This document shows, one piece after another, positions 7,891 to 16,174 of a DNA stretch of 64,000 nucleotides. How positions within the stretch are numbered: the first letter of the stretch is position 1; every line of letters starts with the position of its first letter. A program made the position numbers and the translations under genes. The stretch spans positions 43,243 through 107,242 of the forward strand of contig JAEUTI010000044.1 of NCBI GenBank assembly GCA_016788065.1, read 5' to 3'. Source of the DNA: Bacteroidia bacterium (GTDB lineage: Bacteria > Bacteroidota > Bacteroidia > AKYH767-A > OLB10). Below the pieces are notes generated by a model. The model had not been told where the DNA came from. It saw nothing but the letters and a program-made list of their open reading frames with translations, and searched no databases.

Positions 7891-8445
7891 TTACAGTCGT
7901 TTCTTTTGCTTTGGTTTCCCCCAATTTTTTGGATTTGCGATTATGTAATTATGAATCCGTTGATATTCGGCTTCATCACGAATAATATGATCATGATATC
8001 GGGGTTGCCATTTGAATTTGGGACAAATTAATTTAGATTTTTTGGTAACACCAATTTTGTATCCACGCAAAATAGATCCCAGATTTTTCGATTGCGGTCC
8101 GAATTTGTTTTTTGGAAATACAGACGCAAGATTTTGCGTCTGTCGAGACGCAAAATCTTGCGTCTCTATTTCCGATTTTTCAATATGCACAATCCCATGA
8201 ATATGGTCGGGCATGACCACAAATGCGCCCAATTTTACAAATGGAAAATGATCCGGAATTTGAAACCAGCACGATTCTGCATGTTTTCCCAATTCCGATA
8301 ATTGCATTTCCTGATTGATAATTTCGCCAAAAAAACGAATCCTGTTTTTTGTGTTAATTGTAACAAAATAGGCTGCATTGCTACCATAATCCCACCATTG
8401 TGCCCGCGAGGATTCAATTCGATATTTGTTCTTAAATTTTGCCAT
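7891..8445 (-). CDS. REP-associated tyrosine transposase (RAYT, Y1/HUH family)
   Basis: This protein of about 184 residues has the TnpA-REP architecture. The opening YRIESSRAQWWDYGSNAAYFVTINT is followed by the HUH metal-binding motif in VVMPDHIHGIVHI (about residue 80). The C-terminal PRYHDHIIRDEAEYQRIHNYI helix carries a conserved Tyr, a candidate for the DNA-nicking nucleophile. RAYTs nick and move REP palindromes as single strands. I chose the ATG at 8445 because family members begin close to KFKNKYRIES; an upstream ATG at 8481 would add 12 residues. A double palindrome (8122-8165) lies in frame and encodes part of the linker between the two conserved blocks. Confidence 0.88.
   Translation of the reverse strand: MAKFKNKYRIESSRAQWWDYGSNAAYFVTINTKNRIRFFGEIINQEMQLSELGKHAESCWFQIPDHFPFVKLGAFVVMPDHIHGIVHIEKSEIETQDFASRQTQNLASVFPKNKFGPQSKNLGSILRGYKIGVTKKSKLICPKFKWQPRYHDHIIRDEAEYQRIHNYIIANPKNWGKPKQKKRL
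8122..8165. repeat. REP-like double palindrome inside the RAYT coding sequence
   Basis: Positions 8122-8141 (agacgcaagattttgcgtct) and 8146-8165 are exact reverse complements of each other across 20 bp, with a 4-base spacer. Each half is itself a hairpin (8-bp stem agacgcaa/ttgcgtct, 4-base loop). The unit can form two small hairpins or one long cruciform. It is translated in frame as a Gln/Ser/Ala-rich stretch (about TQDFASRQTQNLAS). Twin hairpins of this type are typical RAYT substrates. Confidence 0.8.
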
Positions 8446-8796
8446 TTTATATTGGTGTAAAAAATTATTGAAAATCACCACAAATCATGTAGAAAATATT
8501 GGATGCAAAAACAACAGCCATTAAACTATTGGCAATGGGTGAATAAAAATGTGATCAGATCGTTTAATCCCAAAAATTATTTTGAGAAACTCATAATAAG
8601 TTCTGAAAAAGCGTTTAAACTTTTAAAAATTGTTTAATTGATTATTTTTAAATTGTTATTACAAAAATAGTGATACTCAAATGAAATTCAAAACAATTTG
8701 TCATTTTTATTCTAAAGTCAGATCCATTAGACTTCCAGACCAAAATCGTGTTGGAACTAATATTAGACTCCGGTTTTGAGTGCTAATAAAGAATCC
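8446..8796. other. intergenic region between RAYT and the first propeller paralog
   Basis: About 350 bp, very AT-rich. Apart from the possible 44-codon ORF at 8503-8637 I see no gene, tRNA, terminator or repeat. Confidence 0.5.
8503..8637 (+). CDS. possible small ORF (44 residues), divergent from RAYT
   Basis: ATG at 8503 to TAA at 8635-8637 gives a 44-residue basic peptide (begins MQKQQPLNYWQW, ends KAFKLLKIV). Its composition is protein-like, with aromatic residues and Lys, but there is no recognisable domain, promoter element or ribosome site. It could be the remnant of a longer gene or a chance frame. Confidence 0.2.
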   Translation: MQKQQPLNYWQWVNKNVIRSFNPKNYFEKLIISSEKAFKLLKIV

Positions 8797-11487
8797 CTAC
8801 TCCTTCACAAACCTGCCCCGCTCAATTACATTTCCTCCATCAAGCTGCACAAAGTAAATGCCCGATGAAAAGGATGAAATATCAATTTGGTGTTTGGTAA
8901 CATTACCATTAAGTGTCTTGGATAGAAGCGTGCGACCGGCAACATCAGTGACGGTTAGTTTACTCCCTGAAGCCATTAACACGCGAGTCTCGATTGTTAA
9001 TGATGAGTTGGCGGGGTTGGGGTAGAGGAGTAGATTACCTGCGATGGTAAATTCGGGTAATGAGGTAGGATTCACAATTCTTGTTGTGGCAGTATTAGTT
9101 AAAACTGGCTGATTGAAATCATAATAAATAGCTGCATAATTAGAGATTATTTGGCCAATATATAAATTTGATCTTGGCCTAATCCGGTAACGGACAAACC
9201 CATGACTTTGTGGTTCATTTATGTTGCTGTCGGGTAGCAAAATATTATTGAACATGAATTGCATATTCCGTTCCCATGGCAGCCAGGAAATATTGACTTG
9301 ATGTGAAGAACCGACAAATTCAAACGTGCTCAAATCGAGCCTGGTAGTGTCGATTAGGTTAAGGATTTTAACATTAAAAACAGAAGTATTGCTGGTATTT
9401 TGAAAATGAATAACATATTCTAAGAAGGGCGCATTTGGAAATTGTGTTGTTATGAGGGTGTCTTCATCTACCAAAATAGTATTTGAGTTAAAACTTCCGG
9501 TTGAATTAACTGGCCAATAAGACTGATTGCATAGCGTATTAGCATCTCCGGTGAGAGGTTCAATTTTTACTTCGGAATCGATAAACGTACCAAGAGGCAA
9601 ACCACTATTTACATTTACAGTTACCAAAATTTGTCCCGCCTGAAAGGGTGATAGTGGTCCAAAATTCCAAACCAAAGAATCCAAAGAAACACTACTTGCA
9701 GCAGGAAGAGCATTAACATAATTCACATCATTGTCGGGAAAAAGAATCACCGTTGGATTTAATGTGGTTGTTCCTACATTGATATAATTGATCATATAAT
9801 TTGCATTGAATCCTGCACGAAACGATCCTAGTGGAGAAATACTCACGCACAAATCATTGAACACCCCTGCAGGCTGAAAAGCAAAATCATTCAGGCTATC
9901 TTTTTGGTGAATTCCAGAAAAGAATGCACTGTGTGATGTCGGAACAGCAGAGTAATAACTAATTAATGCAGGAGAAACAGAATAGCTTCCCGGATTCAGG
10001 ATGGGCACATTGTAATTACCATTTTGTTCGGAAAAACTAAAGCGTCCTGTACTACTTTCCGAAATCATTTTATTAACGACTTGCAATTCCCCGAAATCTT
10101 GTATTCCATTACTATTGGTATCAATAAACAATTTACCATCGATAGAATTGTATTTATCTGTTATTTTTACAATCCAAAAATCATGTTCTCCTTTACAGTT
10201 TTCGGTCTTTTCACCTGAAATATTGGACTTAGAATAACCCCCTAAAATAAATCCACCATCATTGGTTTGAGATAAATTAATGCAATATTCGGAGCTAACC
10301 CCCCCAATTGTATTTTGCCATTGAATGATACCTAAACTATCTGTTTTAACTATCCAAAAATCGCCTTGACCAAAACCGTTTTCTGTTTTATCACCGGAGA
10401 CTATGCTGGCAAAAGACGATCCACCCAAAACATACCCTTTATCTGTAGTTTGGGATATTGAAGCCCCTAGTTCACCAGAAGCTCCCCCAATTGCTCCAAT
10501 GGTATTTTGCCATTGAATATTTCCTAAACTATCAATTTTTACGATCCAATAATCTGAGTCGCCATAACTATTTTCTGTTTTATCTCCCGAAATGTTGGAA
10601 TCCGAGTATCCAATCAGAATAAATCCACCATCAGCAGTGAGGTCAACGGAACCACCTAAGTCCCATTTGCTTCCCCCTATGGTGTTTTGCCATTGAATGA
10701 TGCCTAAACTATCAGTTTTAACAATCCAATAATCATAAACTCCAATATTGTTTTCGGTTTTATCACCGGAGATATTGGATTCCGAAGAGCCTACCAAAAT
10801 ATACCCTCCATCGGTGGTTTGATTTATCGATCTAAGATTTTCTCTACCACTCCCGCCAATAGTATTTTGCCATTGAATGACTCCTAAACTATCAGTTTTT
10901 ACAATCCAGTAGTCTCTATACCCATTGCTATTTTCGGTTTTATCACCGGAAATATTAGATTGGCTCCACCCTCCCAAAATAAACCCACCGTCAGTGGTTT
11001 GTTCTAATGTAGTGAGACTTTCCTCCGAATTTCCACCAATCGTATTTTGCCATTGAATATTCCCCAAACTATCAGTTTTTACGATCCAATAATCAGATTG
11101 ACCATTGCTGTTTTCGATTTTATCTCCCGTGCTATCAGAATTGCTACCCCCTCCCAAAATAAACCCACCGTCAGAAGTTTGCTGCAGGGAATATAGCCGA
11201 TCATAATTACTTCCTCCAATGGTATTTTGCCATTGAATGACCCCTAAGCTATCCGTTTTCACGATCCAGTAATCTGCAGATCCAATACTATTTTCTGTTT
11301 TATCCCCTGAAATATTGGAATAGGAAAGCCCTCCCATAATATACCCTCCATCACTTGTTTGAACAATTTCCCCAAGCATATCCTCGTCGCTCCCTCCAAT
11401 TGTATTTTGCCATTGGATTTCCTGGGCTAATGAAAGAAATGGTAGTAAAACGCAGGTAAAAAGGATAAGGAAGTGGTGCTTTTTCAT
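8797..11487 (-). CDS. T9SS cargo protein with seven 60-residue repeats, paralog 1
   Basis: This protein of about 896 residues starts at ATG 11487 with a signal peptide (MKKHHFLILFTCVL... SLAQ). Seven tandem repeats of about 60 residues follow, each of the form IQWQNTIGGS...QTSDGGYILGG.S.SNISGDKTEN..G..DYWIVKTDSLG. Seven copies of this strand-rich unit suggest a seven-bladed beta-propeller. Next comes a short SdrD/EF-hand-like segment (FIDTNSNGIQDFGE), two beta-sandwich regions ending in a DUF7619-like domain (EYVIHFQNTSN...), and a T9SS type A sorting domain (LLYPNPANSSLTIETR ... RGRFVKE). The protein is probably exported and anchored or released at the cell surface. Its ligand is unknown. 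Confidence 0.85.
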   Translation of the reverse strand: MKKHHFLILFTCVLLPFLSLAQEIQWQNTIGGSDEDMLGEIVQTSDGGYIMGGLSYSNISGDKTENSIGSADYWIVKTDSLGVIQWQNTIGGSNYDRLYSLQQTSDGGFILGGGSNSDSTGDKIENSNGQSDYWIVKTDSLGNIQWQNTIGGNSEESLTTLEQTTDGGFILGGWSQSNISGDKTENSNGYRDYWIVKTDSLGVIQWQNTIGGSGRENLRSINQTTDGGYILVGSSESNISGDKTENNIGVYDYWIVKTDSLGIIQWQNTIGGSKWDLGGSVDLTADGGFILIGYSDSNISGDKTENSYGDSDYWIVKIDSLGNIQWQNTIGAIGGASGELGASISQTTDKGYVLGGSSFASIVSGDKTENGFGQGDFWIVKTDSLGIIQWQNTIGGVSSEYCINLSQTNDGGFILGGYSKSNISGEKTENCKGEHDFWIVKITDKYNSIDGKLFIDTNSNGIQDFGELQVVNKMISESSTGRFSFSEQNGNYNVPILNPGSYSVSPALISYYSAVPTSHSAFFSGIHQKDSLNDFAFQPAGVFNDLCVSISPLGSFRAGFNANYMINYINVGTTTLNPTVILFPDNDVNYVNALPAASSVSLDSLVWNFGPLSPFQAGQILVTVNVNSGLPLGTFIDSEVKIEPLTGDANTLCNQSYWPVNSTGSFNSNTILVDEDTLITTQFPNAPFLEYVIHFQNTSNTSVFNVKILNLIDTTRLDLSTFEFVGSSHQVNISWLPWERNMQFMFNNILLPDSNINEPQSHGFVRYRIRPRSNLYIGQIISNYAAIYYDFNQPVLTNTATTRIVNPTSLPEFTIAGNLLLYPNPANSSLTIETRVLMASGSKLTVTDVAGRTLLSKTLNGNVTKHQIDISSFSSGIYFVQLDGGNVIERGRFVKE

Positions 11488-11722
11488 GTGGAAAGTAGAT
11501 TTGTTGAGTAAATTTAATCTAAAAACAGCAGAATACAAAAAAAATGATGGGGCAGGTTTGAAAATCAGTAATTAGTATGAGATACCGACATAATTTTATC
11601 CTGCCAAACAGGTAAAAGGAAACGTTTAAGCACCTGCAATAGGATACAAGCATTACTTTTTGTATTTAAAGTAAATAATAGCATGACGCCTATTACACTA
11701 CGCTCAATTGAATCCTATTCCC

Positions 11723-14413
11723 TCACTCCTTCACAAACCTGCCCCGCTCAATTCCTTTTCCCCCATCAAGTTGAATGAAATATATTCCTGATGAAAAAGA
11801 TGAAATGTCAATTTGGTGTGTGGTTGAATTGCTGTCAAGTGATTTGGATAGTAACGTGCGACCGGCAACATCAGTAATAGTTAATTTGCTACCTGAAGAC
11901 GGTAACGTGCGTGTCTCTATGGTTAATGATGAGTTGGCGGGATTGGGGTAGAGAAGTAGATTACCGGAGGAAACGATATCCTGAATGGATGTTGGTAAGA
12001 TAATTTGCGTATAGGCGGTGTTCGTTAGGATGGGATTATTGAAATCAAAATAAATGGCTGCATTGTTTGTGATTGAATCGCCTGCAACTAAATTTGATTT
12101 TGGCTGAATGCGGTAACGGACAAACCCATGACTTTGTGGTTCGTTGATATTACTGTCGGGAAGTAAAATGTTATTGAACATAAATTGCATATTCCTTTCC
12201 CATGGAAGCCAACTTAGATTTACAGGATGCGAAGAAGCGACAAATTCAAAAGAGCTTAAATCGAGCATTGTGGTATCGATGAGGTTGAGTATTTTAACAG
12301 TAAATGCCGTATCATTTCCGGTATTCTGAAAACGAATTAGATATTCTAAGAATGGCGGATTGGGAAATTGAGTAGACAAGAGTGTATCTTCATCAACTAA
12401 TATATCATTAGGATCATAACTTCCTGTAGTATATACTTCCCAATAACTTTGATTACAAATTAAGTTTGCATCTCCCACAATGGGTTCAATAAGAGCACCA
12501 GAATTAATAAGTGTACCTATTGGAAGACCCAAATCCACTTGAACAATAACCATTATTTTCTCAGTAGCAAAGGGTAACAAAGGTCCTAAATTCCAAACTA
12601 TTGAATCCGAGGTAATCGAGGTGGGCAAAATATCGGATGAACTGAACATAACATTTGTATCGGGATAAAATACAATGGTGGGGTTGAGTATAGTTGTTCC
12701 TAAATTAGAATAATTTATATAGTAGTAGGCATTAAATCCTGATCTGAAATTTCCAGCTGGTGTAATTTGTACACAAAGATCATTATATGTCCCTGAAGAT
12801 TGAACTGCGAAGTCATTGAGAGAATCTGATTGCAGGAAGTTGTTGAAATATGCATTGTGAGAGATTGGTACTGTTGCATAATAATTCAAGATAGGTCCGG
12901 AAACCTCAAAACTACCGGTATCAGGAACTGCTACAGAATATTTTCCATCATTTTGCGTAATGCCAATTCTTCCTGTGGATGTTTCAGTTACTATTTTATT
13001 CCCTAACCTTGTTTCGCCGGTTTCAAAAGTACCATTTGTGTTATCGTCTAAAAAAGCACGGCCTTTAATAAGATTGTATTTGTTCGAAATTTTTACAACC
13101 CAAAAATCTATATCCCCCATACTATCTTCAGTTTTATCTCCGGAAATATTAGAGTTAGAAACTCCTGCCGCAATAAAATAACCATCTGATGATGGAATGA
13201 TTGAACTCAATATTTCCCACTGTTCTCCGCCTATTGTGTTTTGCCAAGAAATATTGCCTACGGAATCTAATTTTATCACCCAAAAATCATCTGAAATACC
13301 TATCCTGTTTTCTGTTTTATCTCCACTAATATTGCAATGTGTGTAACCTCCACAAATATAACCCCCATCAGAAGCTTGAGAAACTGACTTCAAATAATCT
13401 GTACAACTTGTGCCGATGGTGTTCTGCCATTCAATATTTCCTAAAATATCCAGTTTAACAATCCAGATGTCGCTACCTCCATGACTATTTTCGGTTTTGT
13501 CAAACCCAATGTTCGAATTTGAATAACCTCCGCAGATATAGCCACCTTCTGATGTTTCTTCAACCGACATAAATAAATCTCCTCCTCCTCCTCCAATGGT
13601 ATTTTGCCATTGAATTGTTCCGGTACTATTTAATTTGACTACCCAAAATGCACCATTGCCTGGACCGTTGCCTGGGTTATCTTCTGTTTTATCACCTGAT
13701 ACAGGTGATTTTGACAATCCGCCACACAAATATCCTCCATCAGTAGTATGAATGATGTCATACAAATTGTCGTCATTAGTTCCTCCAATTGTATTTTCCC
13801 ATTCAATTTGACCGGTAGAATTTAATTTAACCACCCAATAGTCATCTCCTCCTTGACTCAATTCAGATTTATCGCTTGAAGTATCAGAGTCAGAATATCC
13901 TCCGCAAATAAACCCACCATCAATGGTTGGTTTCACTGACACTAATAAATCAGTACCAATCCCACCAATGGTATTATCCCACTCTACATTCCCAACAGAA
14001 TCAAGTTTTACAACCCAATAATCCGTGGAACCCAGATTGTTTTCCGACTTATCTCCTGAAACGTTTGAACGGGAGTAACCACCACAAATATACCCCCCAT
14101 CACTGGATTGCGCTATTGAATTAAGATAATCTGTTAATAACCCTCCAAGAGAATTTTGCCATTCTATATTGCCGAGTGCATCAAGTTTTACAACCCAATA
14201 ATCATCTCCCCCCACATTATTTTCAGTTTTATCTCCGGAAATATTTGATCGGGACCAACCTCCGCAAATATATCCTCCATCTGATGTTTGACAAATTTCA
14301 TTTAAATGGTCCCAATCATTCCCCCCAATTGTATTCTGCCATTCAATTTCCTGAGCATTGGAAAGAATTGGCAGCAGGAAAGAAGTAAAAAGGATTAGGA
14401 GGTATTTTTTCAT
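11723..14413 (-). CDS. T9SS cargo protein with seven 60-residue repeats, paralog 2
   Basis: Same architecture as paralog 1: signal peptide from ATG 14413 (MKKYLLILFTSFLL...SNAQ), seven IEWQNTIGG...DYWVVKLDS repeats, a D.N.NG segment (FLDDNTNGTFETGE), a DUF7619-like domain and a C-terminal sorting domain (LLYPNPANSSLTIETR). Its repeats are the most divergent of the four (EWQN and VVKLDS in place of QWQN and VVKTDS). In contrast, the DUF7619 portion is nearly identical to paralog 4, including a 125-bp exact match (12351-12475 versus 19632-19756). That points to recombination between copies. The upstream leader is shared with paralogs 3 and 4. Confidence 0.85.
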   Translation of the reverse strand: MKKYLLILFTSFLLPILSNAQEIEWQNTIGGNDWDHLNEICQTSDGGYICGGWSRSNISGDKTENNVGGDDYWVVKLDALGNIEWQNSLGGLLTDYLNSIAQSSDGGYICGGYSRSNVSGDKSENNLGSTDYWVVKLDSVGNVEWDNTIGGIGTDLLVSVKPTIDGGFICGGYSDSDTSSDKSELSQGGDDYWVVKLNSTGQIEWENTIGGTNDDNLYDIIHTTDGGYLCGGLSKSPVSGDKTEDNPGNGPGNGAFWVVKLNSTGTIQWQNTIGGGGGDLFMSVEETSEGGYICGGYSNSNIGFDKTENSHGGSDIWIVKLDILGNIEWQNTIGTSCTDYLKSVSQASDGGYICGGYTHCNISGDKTENRIGISDDFWVIKLDSVGNISWQNTIGGEQWEILSSIIPSSDGYFIAAGVSNSNISGDKTEDSMGDIDFWVVKISNKYNLIKGRAFLDDNTNGTFETGETRLGNKIVTETSTGRIGITQNDGKYSVAVPDTGSFEVSGPILNYYATVPISHNAYFNNFLQSDSLNDFAVQSSGTYNDLCVQITPAGNFRSGFNAYYYINYSNLGTTILNPTIVFYPDTNVMFSSSDILPTSITSDSIVWNLGPLLPFATEKIMVIVQVDLGLPIGTLINSGALIEPIVGDANLICNQSYWEVYTTGSYDPNDILVDEDTLLSTQFPNPPFLEYLIRFQNTGNDTAFTVKILNLIDTTMLDLSSFEFVASSHPVNLSWLPWERNMQFMFNNILLPDSNINEPQSHGFVRYRIQPKSNLVAGDSITNNAAIYFDFNNPILTNTAYTQIILPTSIQDIVSSGNLLLYPNPANSSLTIETRTLPSSGSKLTITDVAGRTLLSKSLDSNSTTHQIDISSFSSGIYFIQLDGGKGIERGRFVKE

Positions 14414-14479
14414 GGGGAAAGGGGAATTGTTGAGTAAATGTAGGAAAAATCCTTCAAATACCAAAATACAGACTTTAGG

Positions 14480-15430
14480 TTATTCAATTAGGGCTTTGTA
14501 TCGCTCTTCCATAAGATTTATATAATCTTTCCGGTATTTTTTCGACAAAAATGAATTTTCGATCAATGCCATTGCAGCTGGTTTGTTATAGAATATTCTT
14601 TTGAAAACACCATCAATCTGTTTTTTATTTAAATCTAAATTTGTACCCAAATGCTCAAAATTGATTCGCTTTAATTTTTTCTTTTTACCTTCAAGTGTTA
14701 AAGCCAATTCTTCTTTATCATCAGGGTTTACAATTCCCACATTGAGCAAGTCATACGCAGGAGCTAAAACCCAATCCGCTCCGGCCTGGATCATAGAAAA
14801 GTTTTTAAGATGCATGTCATTATTCCCTGTAAGGAAACAAAAAACTGCTAACTCAAAATAATTTAGTTTATCCAATAATGTATTGCTGGAGTACTGTCCA
14901 ATAGCTTTCCCAACTCTTTCCATGGAGCTTTTATATTTATCCGTTGCTTCAATAATTTGAAACATATCCAGCATATGAATTTTTTCTCCGTTTTCCTTTC
15001 GGTCAACTCTCCTGGTGATATAAGCTAATTCCCCCGATTGCAATCGGATCAAACTCGACTTAACATTATTCAATTTAAACGCTGCCGCCATGCGCATGGT
15101 CAAATGTTCATTTTGCGGAATTTCAGGATAAACATCCGAAGGTGGTTTTAAAATATAATTTCCCCCAAGAGCACCAACTATGGTTAAGCGCCCCTTGTTA
15201 TCACCTGCCATTGTATCTTTTATTAAAGTCAATGACAATTTAGGTTGAACCCCTGGTACGGAAACACTTCTTTCAACAACTTTTTTTGCCAAATCCGCCA
15301 TTTGGTTAAGCGAATATGCTAATGCAGGAGCTTCCTTAGTCCCAAAAAAATCTACACTGCAATGCGCATGATAGTCCCCACCGATTTTCGAATCGAGATC
15401 CTTATAACAATATAAACACCTTCTATTCAT
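14480..15430 (-). CDS. hipT: HipT-like serine/threonine kinase toxin (HipA C-terminal kinase)
   Basis: This 316-residue protein is the kinase half of HipA. It opens with a Cys-rich tag (CLYCYKDL, then HAHCS). A Gly-rich loop SVSVPGVQPKL carries two Ser in an S-x-S arrangement, like the autophosphorylation site region of HipT. The catalytic loop is GNNDMHLKNFS (Asp-His-Lys-Asn), and APAYDLLN is the DFG-equivalent. HipA/HipT kinases phosphorylate an aminoacyl-tRNA synthetase to arrest translation. The start at 15430 (ATGAATAG) overlaps the hipS stop by 8 bases, so the two are translationally coupled. An upstream in-frame ATG at 15445 is possible. The target is unknown here. Confidence 0.85.
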   Translation of the reverse strand: MNRRCLYCYKDLDSKIGGDYHAHCSVDFFGTKEAPALAYSLNQMADLAKKVVERSVSVPGVQPKLSLTLIKDTMAGDNKGRLTIVGALGGNYILKPPSDVYPEIPQNEHLTMRMAAAFKLNNVKSSLIRLQSGELAYITRRVDRKENGEKIHMLDMFQIIEATDKYKSSMERVGKAIGQYSSNTLLDKLNYFELAVFCFLTGNNDMHLKNFSMIQAGADWVLAPAYDLLNVGIVNPDDKEELALTLEGKKKKLKRINFEHLGTNLDLNKKQIDGVFKRIFYNKPAAMALIENSFLSKKYRKDYINLMEERYKALIE

Positions 15431-15761
15431 TTTCATCTTCAACATGTATTGGCTTCACACTAACTGCACCAATGCAATTTTGGCAACAAGCCATCAGTAG
15501 GCCCATTCTGTCATTCGGATTTATTTTCCAGTTTTTTGAAGCTATATCTAATAACCAACCTTCCGGAATGAGGCCTTCAAAAAAAGCGAACAGATATTTC
15601 TCCGTGTAAATTTCTCCGGTTACCGGCATCGAAAAAGTTATGAATTTATCAGGATGCTTTTGGATGTATTCTTCATTATACCGGAAAGTATATATTCCAT
15701 CATCCGTTTCTGTAAGAATACCGGCAAGTGTATCGCTATAAAATATTTCTGCACTGCGCAT
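15423..15761 (-). CDS. hipS: HipS-like small antitoxin (isolated HipA N-terminal subdomain)
   Basis: This 112-residue protein corresponds only to N-subdomain 1 of HipA: FRYNEEYIQKHPDKFITFSMPV followed by LFAFFEGLIPEGWLLD. Normal HipA is a single polypeptide of about 430 residues. Here this subdomain is a separate gene between hipB and the kinase gene, which is the organisation of HipBST. In E. coli O127 HipBST, HipS rather than HipB is the neutralising antitoxin. A Trp sits in the PEGW motif. The gene starts 2 bp after hipB and overlaps hipT, so one mRNA is expected. Confidence 0.85.
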   Translation of the reverse strand: MRSAEIFYSDTLAGILTETDDGIYTFRYNEEYIQKHPDKFITFSMPVTGEIYTEKYLFAFFEGLIPEGWLLDIASKNWKINPNDRMGLLMACCQNCIGAVSVKPIHVEDENE

Positions 15762-15763
15762 GG

Positions 15764-15988
15764 TTAATGTGTTTGATTTTTAAATTCCAGATCCTGAATT
15801 TTTACAGGTGCCATGGTGTGACCAAACATTTTAAGAACCTGGTTAACTTTCTCCAGATTTATATTTCCTTTCCCCTGTTCAATTTTCCGGATAACAGTAA
15901 GTGCTACCCCTGCTCGTTCAGCGAATTGTTCCTGAGTAAGTTTGGCCTCTTTTCTTTTCTCTTTTACAAATTGATTGAGTGGTTTCAT
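15764..15988 (-). CDS. hipB: HipB-like XRE-family antitoxin/autorepressor
   Basis: This 74-residue HTH protein (start at ATG 15988; ATG 16003 would add five residues) has the helix-turn-helix LTQEQFAERAGVALTVIRKI ... INLEKVNQVLKMFG. It matches HipB in size, order and position as the first gene of hipB-hipS-hipT. It probably binds the TATAT(N8)ATATA sites just upstream and represses the operon. The C-terminus ends at LEFKNQTH and lacks the Trp-tipped tail of E. coli HipB. Confidence 0.85.
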   Translation of the reverse strand: MKPLNQFVKEKRKEAKLTQEQFAERAGVALTVIRKIEQGKGNINLEKVNQVLKMFGHTMAPVKIQDLEFKNQTH

Positions 15989-16013
15989 TATGTGCGAATG
16001 CATCTATTTAAGG

Positions 16014-16086
16014 CAAATATACGAAAATTATATGTAAAAAGATATAGTTGTGTAAAAATTAATACGATTATATGTAAAAGCGTATA
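16014..16086 (-). promoter_or_regulatory. hipBST promoter and two candidate HipB operators
   Basis: Minus-strand TATATTTG (CAAATATA at 16014-16021) is a -7 element 10 nt before the 16003 ATG and 25 nt before the 15988 ATG. Two inverted repeats with 8-nt spacers lie beyond it. TATAT-N8-ATATA is at 16029-16046, and TATAT-N8-GTATA at 16069-16086 shares the core gtaaaa. They are 40 bp apart, about four helical turns, so the same face of the DNA is presented. E. coli HipB operators are TATCC-N8-GGATA, the same geometry. A degenerate third site may lie between them (16047-16064). Confidence 0.5.
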
Positions 16087-16174
16087 ATAGTATTTGTAAA
16101 CATAATGCAAGTAATTGATAAATAGGAAGTTAAAAAGTATCCCATAATGAATTTTAATAAAACTTATTATAAAC

